In this document: positions 46,343 to 56,200 of the stretch, piece by piece | Numbering within the stretch: the stretch's first letter is position 1 | How the letters are laid out: each line of letters begins with the position of its first letter | The notes under the pieces: model-generated | What the model was told of the DNA's origin: nothing | Database searches by the model: none | Seen by the model: only the letters and a program-made list of their open reading frames with translations | Translations under genes and position numbers: made by a program | NCBI RefSeq assembly: GCF_009669305.1 | Contig: NZ_SADB01000023.1 | Span: 1-63,900 of the forward strand | Reading direction: 5' to 3' | Length of the DNA: 63,900 nucleotides | Source of the DNA: Ancylomarina sp. 16SWW S1-10-2 | GTDB taxonomy: Bacteria; Bacteroidota; Bacteroidia; Bacteroidales; Marinifilaceae

Positions 46343-46403
46343 TGTCAGACTTACACGCCGCTTACACTGAAATATCTTCTGTTTTTATGTCGTTTTGTCA
46401 GAC
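46343..46403 (+). promoter_or_regulatory. Direct repeats upstream of htpG, possible activator sites
   Basis: TGTCAGAC occurs at 46343-46350 and again at 46396-46403, 53 bases apart (about five helical turns). Between them CTTACAC is repeated at 46350 and 46361, one helical turn apart. They lie just upstream of the sigma-54-like promoter and fit enhancer-type binding sites; this is inference. Confidence 0.45.
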
Positions 46404-46412
46404 GATAAGTCG

Positions 46413-46427
46413 TGGCACAGGCTTTGA
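46413..46427 (+). promoter_or_regulatory. Sigma-54-like promoter of htpG
   Basis: TGGCAC, five bases, then TTGA: a match to the -24/-12 consensus TGGCAC-N5-TTGC except for the last base. Transcription would start near 46438, about 35 bases before the htpG ATG. No TANNTTTG element was found between here and the start codon. Confidence 0.55.
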
Positions 46428-46473
46428 CAAAAGATCATTCGTAAAATTTAAATAACAATTAAAATTTGAAAAT

Positions 46474-48525
46474 ATGTCAACAGGAAAAATTGGTGTTACC
46501 AGTCAGGATCTGTTCCCGATTATTAAAAAATTCTTATACTCAGATCACGATATCTTTTTACGTGAAATCGTTTCGAATGCAATTGATGCAACTCAAAAGC
46601 TAAAAACTTTAGCTGCAACAGGCGAATTTAAAGGAGAACTAGGTGAGCTTAACGTTTCAGTTAAACTTGACAAAGAAGCAAAAACGCTTACTGTTTCTGA
46701 CCGTGGTATTGGTCTAACTGAAGAGGAAGTTGAAAAATATATCAACCAAATTGCTTTTTCAGGAGCTGAAGAATTCATGGATAAATATAAGGACCAAGCC
46801 AATGCCATTATAGGTCACTTCGGTTTAGGTTTCTATTCTTCTTTCATGGTATCTGATAAAGTTGATATTATTACTCGTTCGCATAAAGAAGGTGCTGAAG
46901 CTGTAAAATGGAGTTGCGAAGGTAATCCTGAGTTTACACTGGAAAAAGTTGAGAAAGCTGATCGTGGTACGGATATCGTGATGCATATCTCTGAAGATGG
47001 AAAAGAATTTTTGGAAGAAAATCGTATTCAACAGCTTTTGGATAAATACTGTAAATTCTTACCTGTAGAAATCACTTTTGGAAAGAAAAAAGAGTGGAAA
47101 GATGGTAAAGATGTTGAGACTGAAGAAGCCAATATTATAAACGACACCAATCCAGCATGGACAAAAAAACCAGCTGATTTAACTGAAGAAAATTACAAAG
47201 ATTTCTACCGACAGTTATATCCAATGGGCGAAGATCCTTTGTTCCACATTCACTTGAATGTAGACTTCCCATTTAACTTAACAGGTATTCTTTATTTCCC
47301 TAAGTTGAAAAACTCGGTTGAAATTCAGAAAAATAAAATTCAACTATACTGCAACCAGGTATTTGTTACCGATTCGGTTGAAGGTATCGTTCCAGAATTT
47401 TTGACTCTATTACATGGTGTAATCGATTCTCCAGATATTCCTTTGAACGTATCTCGTTCATACCTACAGAGCGATAGTAACGTTAAGAAAATATCTAACC
47501 ATATCACTAAAAAAGTAGCTGATAGCCTTTTCGATATCTTTAAAAAAGATCGTAAAGACTTCGAAAACAAATGGGATGATTTGAGAATTTTCGTTCAGTA
47601 TGGTATGCTTAGCGAAGAAAAATTCTACGATCGTGCTAAGAAATTTATGTTGCTTAAAAACACAGAAGGTAAATACTTTACTACTGAAGAATACGAAGCA
47701 ATCGTTAAGGAAAATCAGACTGACAAAGACGGTAACATGATTTGCCTATATTCAACTAACGCTGAAGAACAATACACTTATATCGACCAAGCTAAGGCTA
47801 AAGGTTACGATGTATTATTGATGGATAGCCAGTTGGATAATCACCTAATTAACACATTAGAGCAAAAGACTACGACAACTAAATATGTTCGTGTCGATTC
47901 TGATATTGTTGACAAGTTGATTCAGAAAGATGAAGTGAAGACTTCTAAATTATCTGAAGAGCAGAGAAACGATTTGATTCCTGTATTCAACTCTCAATTA
48001 CCTAAAGAGAAAGTTAACTACATTGTTGCTTTCGAATCTTTAGGAGAAGAAGCTCAGCCATTGATGATTACCCAAGCTGAATTTATGCGTCGTATGAAAG
48101 ATATGGCTGCTATGAATCCAGGAATGGCAATGTACGGCGAAATGCCAGATTCGTACAATTTGGTTGTTAATACCGATCATCCACTTATCGAAACAATTCT
48201 TAAGAGTAAAGATGCTGAACTAAGCGACAAAATTGCAGAAGTTGCAGCAAAATTGACTCCTGTGGTTGCCGAAAGAGAAGCTCTTGAAGCCCTTAAAAAG
48301 GACAAAAAAGAAGACGAAGTTCCTCAAGAGGAAAAAGATAAAATGGCTGAGGTTCAAAAACAAATCACAACGATTAACGCTGAACGTGAAGCTTTATTAA
48401 CTGGCTTTGGTAAGGACAATAAAATTGTGAAACAATTGATCGATCTTGCTCTACTTGCTAACAACATGCTTAAAGGTCAAGAGTTGGCTAATTTTGTGAA
48501 ACGTAGTATCAAACTAATAAAATAG
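46474..48525 (+). CDS. htpG: Molecular chaperone HtpG (Hsp90)
   Basis: A 683-residue cytosolic chaperone. The GHKL ATPase domain has FLREIVSNAIDATQK, DRGIGL, and GHFGLGFYSSFMV; the middle domain has SVEIQKNKIQLYCNQVFVTD and PLNVSRSYLQSD. The C-terminal dimer domain has a charged insertion (EALKKDKKEDEVPQEEKDKM) that extends it beyond the roughly 624 residues of E. coli HtpG, as in other Bacteroidota. The gene is alone, with a sigma-54-like promoter and a strong terminator. Confidence 0.97.
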   Translation: MSTGKIGVTSQDLFPIIKKFLYSDHDIFLREIVSNAIDATQKLKTLAATGEFKGELGELNVSVKLDKEAKTLTVSDRGIGLTEEEVEKYINQIAFSGAEEFMDKYKDQANAIIGHFGLGFYSSFMVSDKVDIITRSHKEGAEAVKWSCEGNPEFTLEKVEKADRGTDIVMHISEDGKEFLEENRIQQLLDKYCKFLPVEITFGKKKEWKDGKDVETEEANIINDTNPAWTKKPADLTEENYKDFYRQLYPMGEDPLFHIHLNVDFPFNLTGILYFPKLKNSVEIQKNKIQLYCNQVFVTDSVEGIVPEFLTLLHGVIDSPDIPLNVSRSYLQSDSNVKKISNHITKKVADSLFDIFKKDRKDFENKWDDLRIFVQYGMLSEEKFYDRAKKFMLLKNTEGKYFTTEEYEAIVKENQTDKDGNMICLYSTNAEEQYTYIDQAKAKGYDVLLMDSQLDNHLINTLEQKTTTTKYVRVDSDIVDKLIQKDEVKTSKLSEEQRNDLIPVFNSQLPKEKVNYIVAFESLGEEAQPLMITQAEFMRRMKDMAAMNPGMAMYGEMPDSYNLVVNTDHPLIETILKSKDAELSDKIAEVAAKLTPVVAEREALEALKKDKKEDEVPQEEKDKMAEVQKQITTINAEREALLTGFGKDNKIVKQLIDLALLANNMLKGQELANFVKRSIKLIK

Positions 48526-48559
48526 ACTGTTCGGTTACTAATTCGAATCGAGTTTTAAA

Positions 48560-48597
48560 TAGAAAGCCACAACCTTACGAGGATGTGGCTTTCTTAC
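48560..48597 (+). terminator. Terminator of htpG
   Basis: AGAAAGCCACA and TGTGGCTTTCT form an 11-base-pair stem. The same hairpin, nearly unchanged, is found again at 56768-56806, next to the pseudogene copy of the following gene. Confidence 0.85.
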
Positions 48598-48739
48598 TTT
48601 CTAGTTACTAATCAATTGCGGCCTAAACACCTCTAATATATAATCCTGACATAATCACAATTAAATTTAAAACTGAGTTTATTTTATGAGCACTTTAAGA
48701 GATGGCATCTTTTTTTAATATCTTTTGTTTAACGAAGGC

Positions 48740-49120
48740 TTTAGAAAGACCAGGATCCGCCTTAGGCGGATTGTTCGAAAATCACCCGGCCGCACTTAAG
48801 CATGAGACAAACTGAAGCGAAGCAGAAATCATGAATGCCTTATATAATAAACACTTATGAACTAATAAGAAAGGTATTTAAAAAGTAGCCTTGTATTTTT
48901 GCGATAAGTAAGTACAGTGTCAAGCTTGCTTGAACAATGTCGAGTGAAGCAAAAATAATGAAATAATTTCTTTGCTTCGTTTCTTGTTTCAAGACAAGAA
49001 TTGGAGCGTAGCGGAAATCGTGAATACAAATGAAATCAATTACTAAATGAACAAATGATGTTGGGTTTATTCGTAAAACTCATGAGCTCGCAATAAGCTC
49101 GGTTGGGCGGAAAGCCCAAT
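48740..49120. repeat. Second cluster of short palindromes and repeats
   Basis: Hairpins: ATCCGCC-TTA-GGCGGAT at 48755-48771, TTCTTGT/ACAAGAA at 48981-49000, and TTGGGC-GGAAA-GCCCAA at 49103-49119. A direct repeat of about 24 bases with the core GAAATCATGAAT / GAAATCGTGAAT occurs at 48814-48837 and 49003-49027, with a weaker third copy near 48938-48963. No open frame fits the region 48600-49200. It resembles REP-like intergenic filler but differs in sequence from the cluster at 25850. Confidence 0.6.
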
Positions 49121-49241
49121 TTCTATAATTAAGTCAAGATTTTTAGAAAAAAAATATCATCAACCAATTTTTAAGCACTCAAATAATTATCCTATAATTC
49201 TAAAAAACGATTTTATTTCGATGATTCAACAACAAAGCTTT

Positions 49242-49249
49242 TATCTTTG
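49242..49249 (+). promoter_or_regulatory. -7 promoter element of the 151-residue gene
   Basis: TATCTTTG matches TANNTTTG, 26 bases before the ATG. In the pseudogene copy at 56905 the TTTG half of this element is deleted. Confidence 0.55.
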
Positions 49250-49274
49250 TGCTCAATTTAGAAATTAGAAACCC

Positions 49275-49730
49275 ATGGAAAGAACAGAATTCATTAGTTA
49301 TATATTCGATGCCCTTTATGCTCAACCCGAAAATGAAGCTTTAGATATTGCTTGTTGGGGAATGGAAAATCTTAATACTGAGGATGACAGTCCCATATAC
49401 GAATCGATTATCGAGGAGTTTATATCAAACGAATGGGCAAAAGATCAAGGTTTGGGTTTTCTTATTTTAACTCCCGAAGGACGTGACATTATCAATGTTT
49501 TTGGATCTTACACAGCTTTTATAGAAACCTATTCACAAACTGCTCCACAAATTAAGCCTCCTATTAGTTTAAAAACAATTAGCTTGGTTCTAAATCTTAT
49601 TTTGATTCTATTTATTGCTTTCCTTTTGATGACTAAAAACAATGATGACAAAATTATTGAAGGTCAGAAAACTCAGATTGAAGCACAACAAGCTACAATT
49701 GATTCTTTGCATCAAACGATGAAAAAATAA
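49275..49730 (+). CDS. Tail-anchored small membrane protein, function unknown
   Basis: A 151-residue protein. Residues 1-85 look like a compact helical domain, perhaps winged-helix, ending in GFLILTPEGRDIINVFGSYTAFIETY. A membrane helix follows near residues 103-122 (ISLVLNLILILFIAFLL), then a 30-residue coiled coil (KIIEGQKTQIEAQQATIDSLHQ). There is no signal peptide, so the N-terminal domain should be cytoplasmic. I do not recognise a named family. A broken copy with an internal deletion is at 56905-57219, in which the region from NEWAKD onward is well conserved. Confidence 0.75.
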   Translation: MERTEFISYIFDALYAQPENEALDIACWGMENLNTEDDSPIYESIIEEFISNEWAKDQGLGFLILTPEGRDIINVFGSYTAFIETYSQTAPQIKPPISLKTISLVLNLILILFIAFLLMTKNNDDKIIEGQKTQIEAQQATIDSLHQTMKK

Positions 49731-50213
49731 CAATTCAGATATTTAGTCATCATTTATAGAGCATTTCCCAACTAGATATGTTTGGAGCTTTAGTTACCTC
49801 CAAACCTTAACCAAGACATCATAAAACCGACTATAGATCCCGTGTATCTTATCCCCATAGTTATGCACAAGCGGCAAAAAAGACATGACAGATAATTAAT
49901 GAAGTAACATTTCATCTGCAAAATAATACTTACCTAACTTTAACTGCACACTAACCAAGTTCAAAGATTTAAATTTTCACCCACCTCATTTTTCACTAAA
50001 AACATTTTGCTAAGCAAGATTACAACACACTCGCAAGTCTTAACAACCTGTTAAAACCTATAGGGAAGAACATTCAATCCAAAAATTCACAAAATATCTA
50101 CAATTTTAAACGCCCAAAAGTAAATTCACTTTTTAACAAAAGAATATTTCCCCCTATTAGTTGTGTTTATCAACTAATTATTTCTTACATTTAGTAAACT
50201 TTAAATTATAAAA
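49731..50213. promoter_or_regulatory. Intergenic region before the MarR gene
   Basis: GTTTGGAG at 49780-49787 pairs with CTCCAAAC at 49798-49805, a possible weak terminator of the preceding gene without a U-run. The 3' part holds the operator palindrome at 50156-50178. No small gene was found between. Confidence 0.45.
50156..50178. promoter_or_regulatory. MarR operator palindrome upstream of the regulator gene
   Basis: ATTAGTTG, seven bases, then CAACTAAT: a perfect inverted repeat 35 bases before the marR ATG. A near copy with the same spacing lies after the gene at 50663-50685. Confidence 0.7.
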
Positions 50214-50651
50214 ATGGAAACAAAGGATTTTTCTTTATTAGACAAAATGAATCGCGAAATATTTCGAATGTTAAAGAAACGTTTCAACGGATTAAATGAT
50301 GAAGAAATTACGTTATCTACTGATCAATATGAGCTATTGCAGGCTATATCTCTTAAAGAAGAAGATGTCATACAAAAAGATATGGCAGAAATTATGGGAA
50401 AAGATAAATCGGCCATACTACGATTAATTGATTCACTAGAAGAGAAAGAGTTAATTAGAAGAGTTGTTGATAATAAGGACCGACGAAAAAATTATTTAAT
50501 GATTACAAAAATAGGGTATCGAGTATTAAAAAAATATTCTAAAATAATAGATAAGTTAATATTCGATATACAACAAGGTGTTTCTGATTCTGATAAAGAT
50601 ACTTTTCTTAAAGTCATAAACCATATTAGAATTAATGTACAAAAATTATAA
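50214..50651 (+). CDS. MarR-family transcriptional regulator
   Basis: A 145-residue winged-helix protein: the recognition helix is in QKDMAEIMGKDKSAILRLIDSLEEKELI and the wing in RRVVDNKDRRKNYLMITKIG, with helices at both ends for dimer formation. It lies 164 bases upstream of, and in line with, the second RND operon, and is flanked on both sides by the same palindrome. By family it should be a repressor released by a small ligand, controlling itself and the pump genes. Confidence 0.92.
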   Translation: METKDFSLLDKMNREIFRMLKKRFNGLNDEEITLSTDQYELLQAISLKEEDVIQKDMAEIMGKDKSAILRLIDSLEEKELIRRVVDNKDRRKNYLMITKIGYRVLKKYSKIIDKLIFDIQQGVSDSDKDTFLKVINHIRINVQKL

Positions 50652-50662
50652 TTTCTTATGTC

Positions 50663-50685
50663 ATTAGTTGACAAAGTCAACAATT
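50663..50685. promoter_or_regulatory. MarR operator palindrome upstream of the second RND operon
   Basis: ATTAGTTG, seven bases, then CAACAATT, the same design as at 50156-50178 with the outer right half-site slightly changed. An inner GTTGAC-AAA-GTCAAC palindrome strengthens it. It lies about 130 bases before the outer-membrane factor gene. Confidence 0.65.
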
Positions 50686-50815
50686 GACAATAGAATCTTT
50701 TAATATGAAATAACTTTTAAATAAAAACAATACCAACATTATTTAAAAATAGAAATTTTGATACGACTTTAAATGGACAGATCCACTTAAATCGTAAAAA
50801 TTAAAATATTTACAA

Positions 50816-52111
50816 ATGAGAACAATCTTAAAATTCTTTTTTAGCAGTATTTTTTGTTTAAGTATTTTCTCGCTAAAAGCACAAGACCCCATAGTACTAT
50901 CATTAGACAGTGCTGTTAATTATGCCATTATTCACAATAAGACACTAACAAATTCGAGATTTGCTATTGACAAATCAAGTCAGCAAATAAAAGAGGCCAT
51001 TTCAAAAGGCTTGCCCCAAATAGACGCATCAATAGATTACACAAGTTTTTTGGGAGCTGAAGCATCCTTGCAACTTGACCCCGCAGCAGCACCTGCTGTT
51101 ATTAAGTTTAATCCTACAAGTAATTTTAACCTTAGTGCAAGCCAATTAATTTTTAACGGCAATTATATTGTTGGCATTCAAATGGCAAAACTTACAAAGA
51201 GTATTACCGAACAAAGTTATCAGAAAGACGAACTCGATGTTAAAGATCAAACCATTCAGGCTTACTATATGATATTGGCTAGCGAACGAATATTAAATAC
51301 ACTAAAAGGAAACCTAAAAAATGCCAAAACTCTTTATGAAAAGACATCTAATCTGGCAAATGCAGGCATAATCGAGCAAACTGATGCAAAAAAACTTTCC
51401 GTAATGGTAACATCAGTAAATAATGCTGTCAAATCGAATGAAAGACAAGTGGAACTAGCTTATAATTTATTACGCTTAAACTTGGGTCTGGATTCGAATC
51501 AACAAATCACCTTATCTACCTCACTTGATGATATTACAACATCGACTCAATTAAATCCAATTGAAAACTTCAATATAGAAAACAATATGGATTACAAATT
51601 AATATCCATACAAGGTGAAATATCAAAGAAATCGATAAATATGGCTAAAGCAAGCTATTTACCTTCATTAGTAGCTTTCTATTCATATACAAAAAAACTA
51701 AAGGAACCCGTTTTTGATATGAGTCCAAAAAATTCACTGGGATTAACTTTGAATATACCTTTATTTTCAGGAGGCATGAGAAGATCACAATTAAATCAAG
51801 CAAAAATTGATTATGACATAAATAATAACACGAAAGACTTATTAGTTGATCAATTAAACTTGCAGGAAAAACAATTAGAATTCAATTATGAGAACTTATT
51901 GGAACAATATTATTCCCAAGAAAAAAATGTTCAGGTTGCAAAAGAAGTATTGGAACAAATGAATCGGAAATTTCAACAAGGCGTTGCTTCCAGCTTGGAT
52001 ATAACCAGTGCAAATAACGATTATCTTTCCGCAGAAACAGACTTAACTGGAACATTACTTCAATTATTAAATGCCAAATTAGCCTTACGAAAATTGAACA
52101 ATAATATTTAA
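50816..52111 (+). CDS. TolC-family outer-membrane efflux protein
   Basis: A 431-residue protein with a signal peptide (LKFFFSSIFCLSIFSLKAQ) and no lipobox, unlike the factor of the first RND operon. The mature part shows the two coiled-coil repeats of the TolC family (SLDSAVNYAIIHNKTLTNSR; GMRRSQLNQAKIDYDINNNT) with ISKGLPQIDASIDYT and ANNDYLSAETDLTGTLLQLL. It would be the exit channel for the pump encoded downstream. The adaptor gene starts 11 bases after its stop. Confidence 0.93.
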   Translation: MRTILKFFFSSIFCLSIFSLKAQDPIVLSLDSAVNYAIIHNKTLTNSRFAIDKSSQQIKEAISKGLPQIDASIDYTSFLGAEASLQLDPAAAPAVIKFNPTSNFNLSASQLIFNGNYIVGIQMAKLTKSITEQSYQKDELDVKDQTIQAYYMILASERILNTLKGNLKNAKTLYEKTSNLANAGIIEQTDAKKLSVMVTSVNNAVKSNERQVELAYNLLRLNLGLDSNQQITLSTSLDDITTSTQLNPIENFNIENNMDYKLISIQGEISKKSINMAKASYLPSLVAFYSYTKKLKEPVFDMSPKNSLGLTLNIPLFSGGMRRSQLNQAKIDYDINNNTKDLLVDQLNLQEKQLEFNYENLLEQYYSQEKNVQVAKEVLEQMNRKFQQGVASSLDITSANNDYLSAETDLTGTLLQLLNAKLALRKLNNNI

Positions 52112-52122
52112 ATATTATAAAA

Positions 52123-53178
52123 ATGAAATTAAGTAGCATATGGATTATATCCATCGCAGTAGGAATCGTATCCCTAGGAACGATATCATGTGATTCTAAA
52201 AAGGGTGAAACCACAACAGATGAACAAGATGTAAAACAAGCTATACCGGTTAAAACGGCAAAATTGTATATTAAATCTGTAACCAAAACCATTGAGTACA
52301 CGGCAAGCTTAATCCCTTTTGAAGAAGTTTACCTTGCTCCTGCAACTCCTGGTAAGATTAAGGAGATTAATGTGGAAATTGGTGATCATGTATCAAAAGG
52401 ACAAATTATAGCAAGCATGGATCCCACTAACCTAGAGTCGGCTCGCCTTAATTTAATAAACCTAGAAACCAACTTCAAACGTTTAGATACGCTAAAAAAA
52501 ACAAATACGATTGCTGATCAACAATACGACGAAGTAAAAACTGCTTATGAAGCAGCAAAAGTCAGTTTTCAATTTCTTTTAGATAATACCCAAATAAAAG
52601 CTCCTTTTGATGGTACTATTTCTGGTAAATATTTTGAGAATGGCGAAAATTTTTCAGGAACACCCAACACACAAGCGGGTAAATCTGCAATAGTAACAAT
52701 TGTACAAATCAAACAGCTTAAAGCTCTTGTAGGATTATCAGAAATTTATTTTCCAGAAACTAAAAAAGGTATGAAAGTAGATATAGTTTCTAATATTTAT
52801 CCTGATGAGATTTTTAAAGGTGAGATTTATAATATATACCCAACCATTGATAATGCTACTAAAACATTTACGGTTGAAGTGAAAATTAATAATTCCGAGT
52901 CAAAACTTCGCCCAGGAATGTTCGCTAAAATAGAATTAAACATGGGCAAAGGAGATGCTATTTTGGTTCCTATGATTGCTTTAATAAAACAAACAGGAAC
53001 AGACGATATGTATTTGTTTGTAAACGAAAATAATATCGCCATAAAAAAGCCCGTTAAAACAGGCCGTATTATTGATGATAAAACTGAGATTGTAAAAGGA
53101 ATTAAAGTAGGAGATGAAATAGTTGTGGAAGGACAAAATAAATTACAAAACCAAAGCCCAATTACTATCATTAAATAG
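52123..53178 (+). CDS. RND efflux periplasmic adaptor lipoprotein
   Basis: A 351-residue membrane-fusion protein with a lipobox (LGTISC). The lipoyl halves are EEVYLAPATPGKIKEINVEIGDHVSKGQIIA and TQIKAPFDGTISGKYFENGENF, with a short coiled coil between them (LESARLNLINLETNFKRLDTL). The beta-barrel and membrane-proximal domains follow (GMKVDIVSNIYPDEIFKGEI; VEGQNKLQNQSPITII). Operon partner of the TolC and RND genes. Confidence 0.93.
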   Translation: MKLSSIWIISIAVGIVSLGTISCDSKKGETTTDEQDVKQAIPVKTAKLYIKSVTKTIEYTASLIPFEEVYLAPATPGKIKEINVEIGDHVSKGQIIASMDPTNLESARLNLINLETNFKRLDTLKKTNTIADQQYDEVKTAYEAAKVSFQFLLDNTQIKAPFDGTISGKYFENGENFSGTPNTQAGKSAIVTIVQIKQLKALVGLSEIYFPETKKGMKVDIVSNIYPDEIFKGEIYNIYPTIDNATKTFTVEVKINNSESKLRPGMFAKIELNMGKGDAILVPMIALIKQTGTDDMYLFVNENNIAIKKPVKTGRIIDDKTEIVKGIKVGDEIVVEGQNKLQNQSPITIIK

Positions 53179-53207
53179 GATCGATTAGTTTAATAAATAA
53201 AAGTATT

Positions 53208-56200
53208 ATGAGTTTATATAGTACAGCAGTTAAAAAGCCCGTAAGTGTAATTATGATATTTCTTGGGGTAATCATTTTCGGGATGTATTCCTATCTTAAT
53301 TTACCCGTTGATTTTTTTCCTAAAATGGATCCTCCGTACATCTCTGTTATGACCTCTTACACAGGAGCAAATGCCGAAGATATAGAGCAAAATATTACAA
53401 AAATCTTGGAAGATGGAATGGGGACACTCACCAATCTTAAAAAGATGACTTCCACTTCTAAAGATAACACATCGGTTATTGCTTTGGAATTTGAATGGGG
53501 TACTGATTTGGATAATGCAACCAACGAAGTAAGAGATGCAGTAAGTTTGGTTGATAAAGAATTGCCTGATGATGTCGAAAATCCGATTATTTTTCGATTA
53601 AGCACAAGTATGATACCTGTAATGATTATGACAGCCTCTGCCGAAGAAAGTTATATAGGTATTTCAGATATATTAGATGATAAACTCATTCAGCCACTGA
53701 ATAGAATTGAAGGAGTCGGTAGCGTATTTATGATTGGTGCTCCCATACGAGCTATTAATATTAATGTGGATCCGAGAAAATTAGATGCATATCAACTGTC
53801 TGTTGAACAAATTGGTCAAGTTTTGGCTGCTAATAATATTAATTTGCCATCAGGTAATCTTGAAATGGGTAAATCGGATATTCCCCTTCGGCTCGAAGGT
53901 GAGTTCGAAAATAGTAGCGTTATAAAAAACATTATTATCAGTAATGCAAGTGGACATCCTGTTTATTTACGAGATGTTGCCACTGTACAAGACAGCTTAA
54001 AAGATATTAAATCGTACGAAAGAGCCAACGGGCATAAAACAGTCAGAATAATGGTGCAAAAAACCTCTGATGCCAATACGGTTACTGTAGCAAACAAGAT
54101 TAAAGAAAAATTAAAGAAAATTAAACAGACATTACCTCCCGATATAAAAATCGAAACATTATTGGATACATCATTGAATACACAGGCTTCCATAAGTAAT
54201 CTTACGGAAACGATACTTTATGCTTTATTCTTTGTTGTCATTGTTGTTATGTTGTTCTTAGGCCGTTGGAGATCAACTTTAATTGTAGCACTTTCAATCC
54301 CAATTTCTTTAATCGCCGGATTTATCTATATGTATATTTCAAGCAATACAATTAATATCATTACACTTTCATCGCTTTCCATAGCCATTGGTATGGTGGT
54401 TGATGACTCCATTGTAGTTCTTGAAAACATTACAAAGAAACTTGAACGGGGTGGATTTGCTCGAGAATCGGCTATTTATGGTACAAATGAAGTAAGCCTT
54501 GCGGTTATTGCATCTACTTTAACAATCGTAGCAGTATTTCTTCCATTAACAATGCTTGGCGGAATGACAGGTATGATATTCAAACCTTTAGGTTGGGTTG
54601 TAACCATTGCTATTGCTACATCTGTAATTGTTGCTTTGACACTTGTGCCTATGTTGTCATCAACGATCTTAAAATATAAAGAACCTGATAAAAACACTTT
54701 TACAGGAAAACTTTATTTTCTCTCTCAAGCCATGCTTACCAAAATGGATGATTTTTATGAGAATATATTAAAATGGGCTGTTGGTCATCGTTGGCTAACT
54801 ATTGCAGGAGGGACATTTATATTTTTGTCATCCTTATTTTTACTCAAATTTATTGGGTCTGAATTTATGCCACCGCAAGATAACGATCAAATATCAGCAC
54901 AGGTAAAACTGGCTCAGGGTGTAAAATTGGATGAAACCATTAAAACAGCTCATTACCTTGATTCATTGTTTTCAGCAAAATATCCAGAATTTACTGTCGT
55001 TTCATCTAGTGCAGGTGTTGGCGACGAAAATAGTTTAGCATCCATGTTTCAAGAAACGGGGAACTATATCATAACTTATACAATAGCCTTGAAACCTTTT
55101 AATGAACGTGACCGAAATATTTTTGAAATTGGTGAAGAAATGCGTCATGACATTGAAAAGCTACCAGAAATTGAAAAATTTTATGTTGATCCAGGTAGTT
55201 CTAAGAATCAGAAAATGGGAGGCGGAAGCAAAATGGAAGTGAAAATTTTTGGTGAGAATTTTGATAAAACAAATCTTGTAGCCGAAGAGATTTATAATGC
55301 CTTAAAAAAGATTAAAGGAACTAAAGACCTCTTAATTAGTCGTGACAGAGAAAAAGCAGAAATGAAATTGCTTATAAATCAGGAAAAGATGACCTTTTTT
55401 GGCTTGAATACGACTATGGTTGCAAACGCGATACGAAACAGAATTACAGGATTAACTGCAACAAAATATAAAGAAGATGGGAATGAATATGATGTAATTG
55501 TGCGTTACGATGAAAAATACAGGCATTCGACCAATGATATTGAAAACATAAGTATCATAACCCCCACGGGCAAATCAGTTAAAGTGAGCGAAATAGCTCA
55601 ACTAAAACACTATTACGCACTACCAAATATCGAAAGAGAGAACAAACAACGTCTTGTAAAAGTTTCATCAGCAATTTTTGGTACTGATCTAGGCTCTATT
55701 CAACAGGAACTAGATAAAAAACTTGAAACAATGGATATCCCTGATGGTGTTTCTATTGAATATGGAGGTAGTATTGAGGATATGCAGGACTCTTTTAGTG
55801 ATCTATTTATGTTAATGGCTCTAATTATAATATTGGTTTATATTGTGATGGCTTCTCAGTTTGAATCATTATCCGAACCATTGATTATCATGTTTTCAAT
55901 TCCGTTTGCATTTACTGGCGTATTCATTTCCTTATACTTATTTAATGCCACTATTAATGTTATATCGATGATAGGTATGGTAATGCTGGTAGGTATTGTT
56001 GTTAAGAATGGTATTGTTTTAGTTGACTATATCAATTTGTTGGTCGATAAAGGAAATTCACTTAAGCAAGCTGTTATTGCTGGTGGTCGCTCAAGATTAA
56101 GACCCGTATTAATGACATCATTAACAACCATACTGGCTATGTTGCCGATGATTGTATTAAAAGGTAGCGGTTCCGAAACGTGGCGACCAATGGGGATTAC

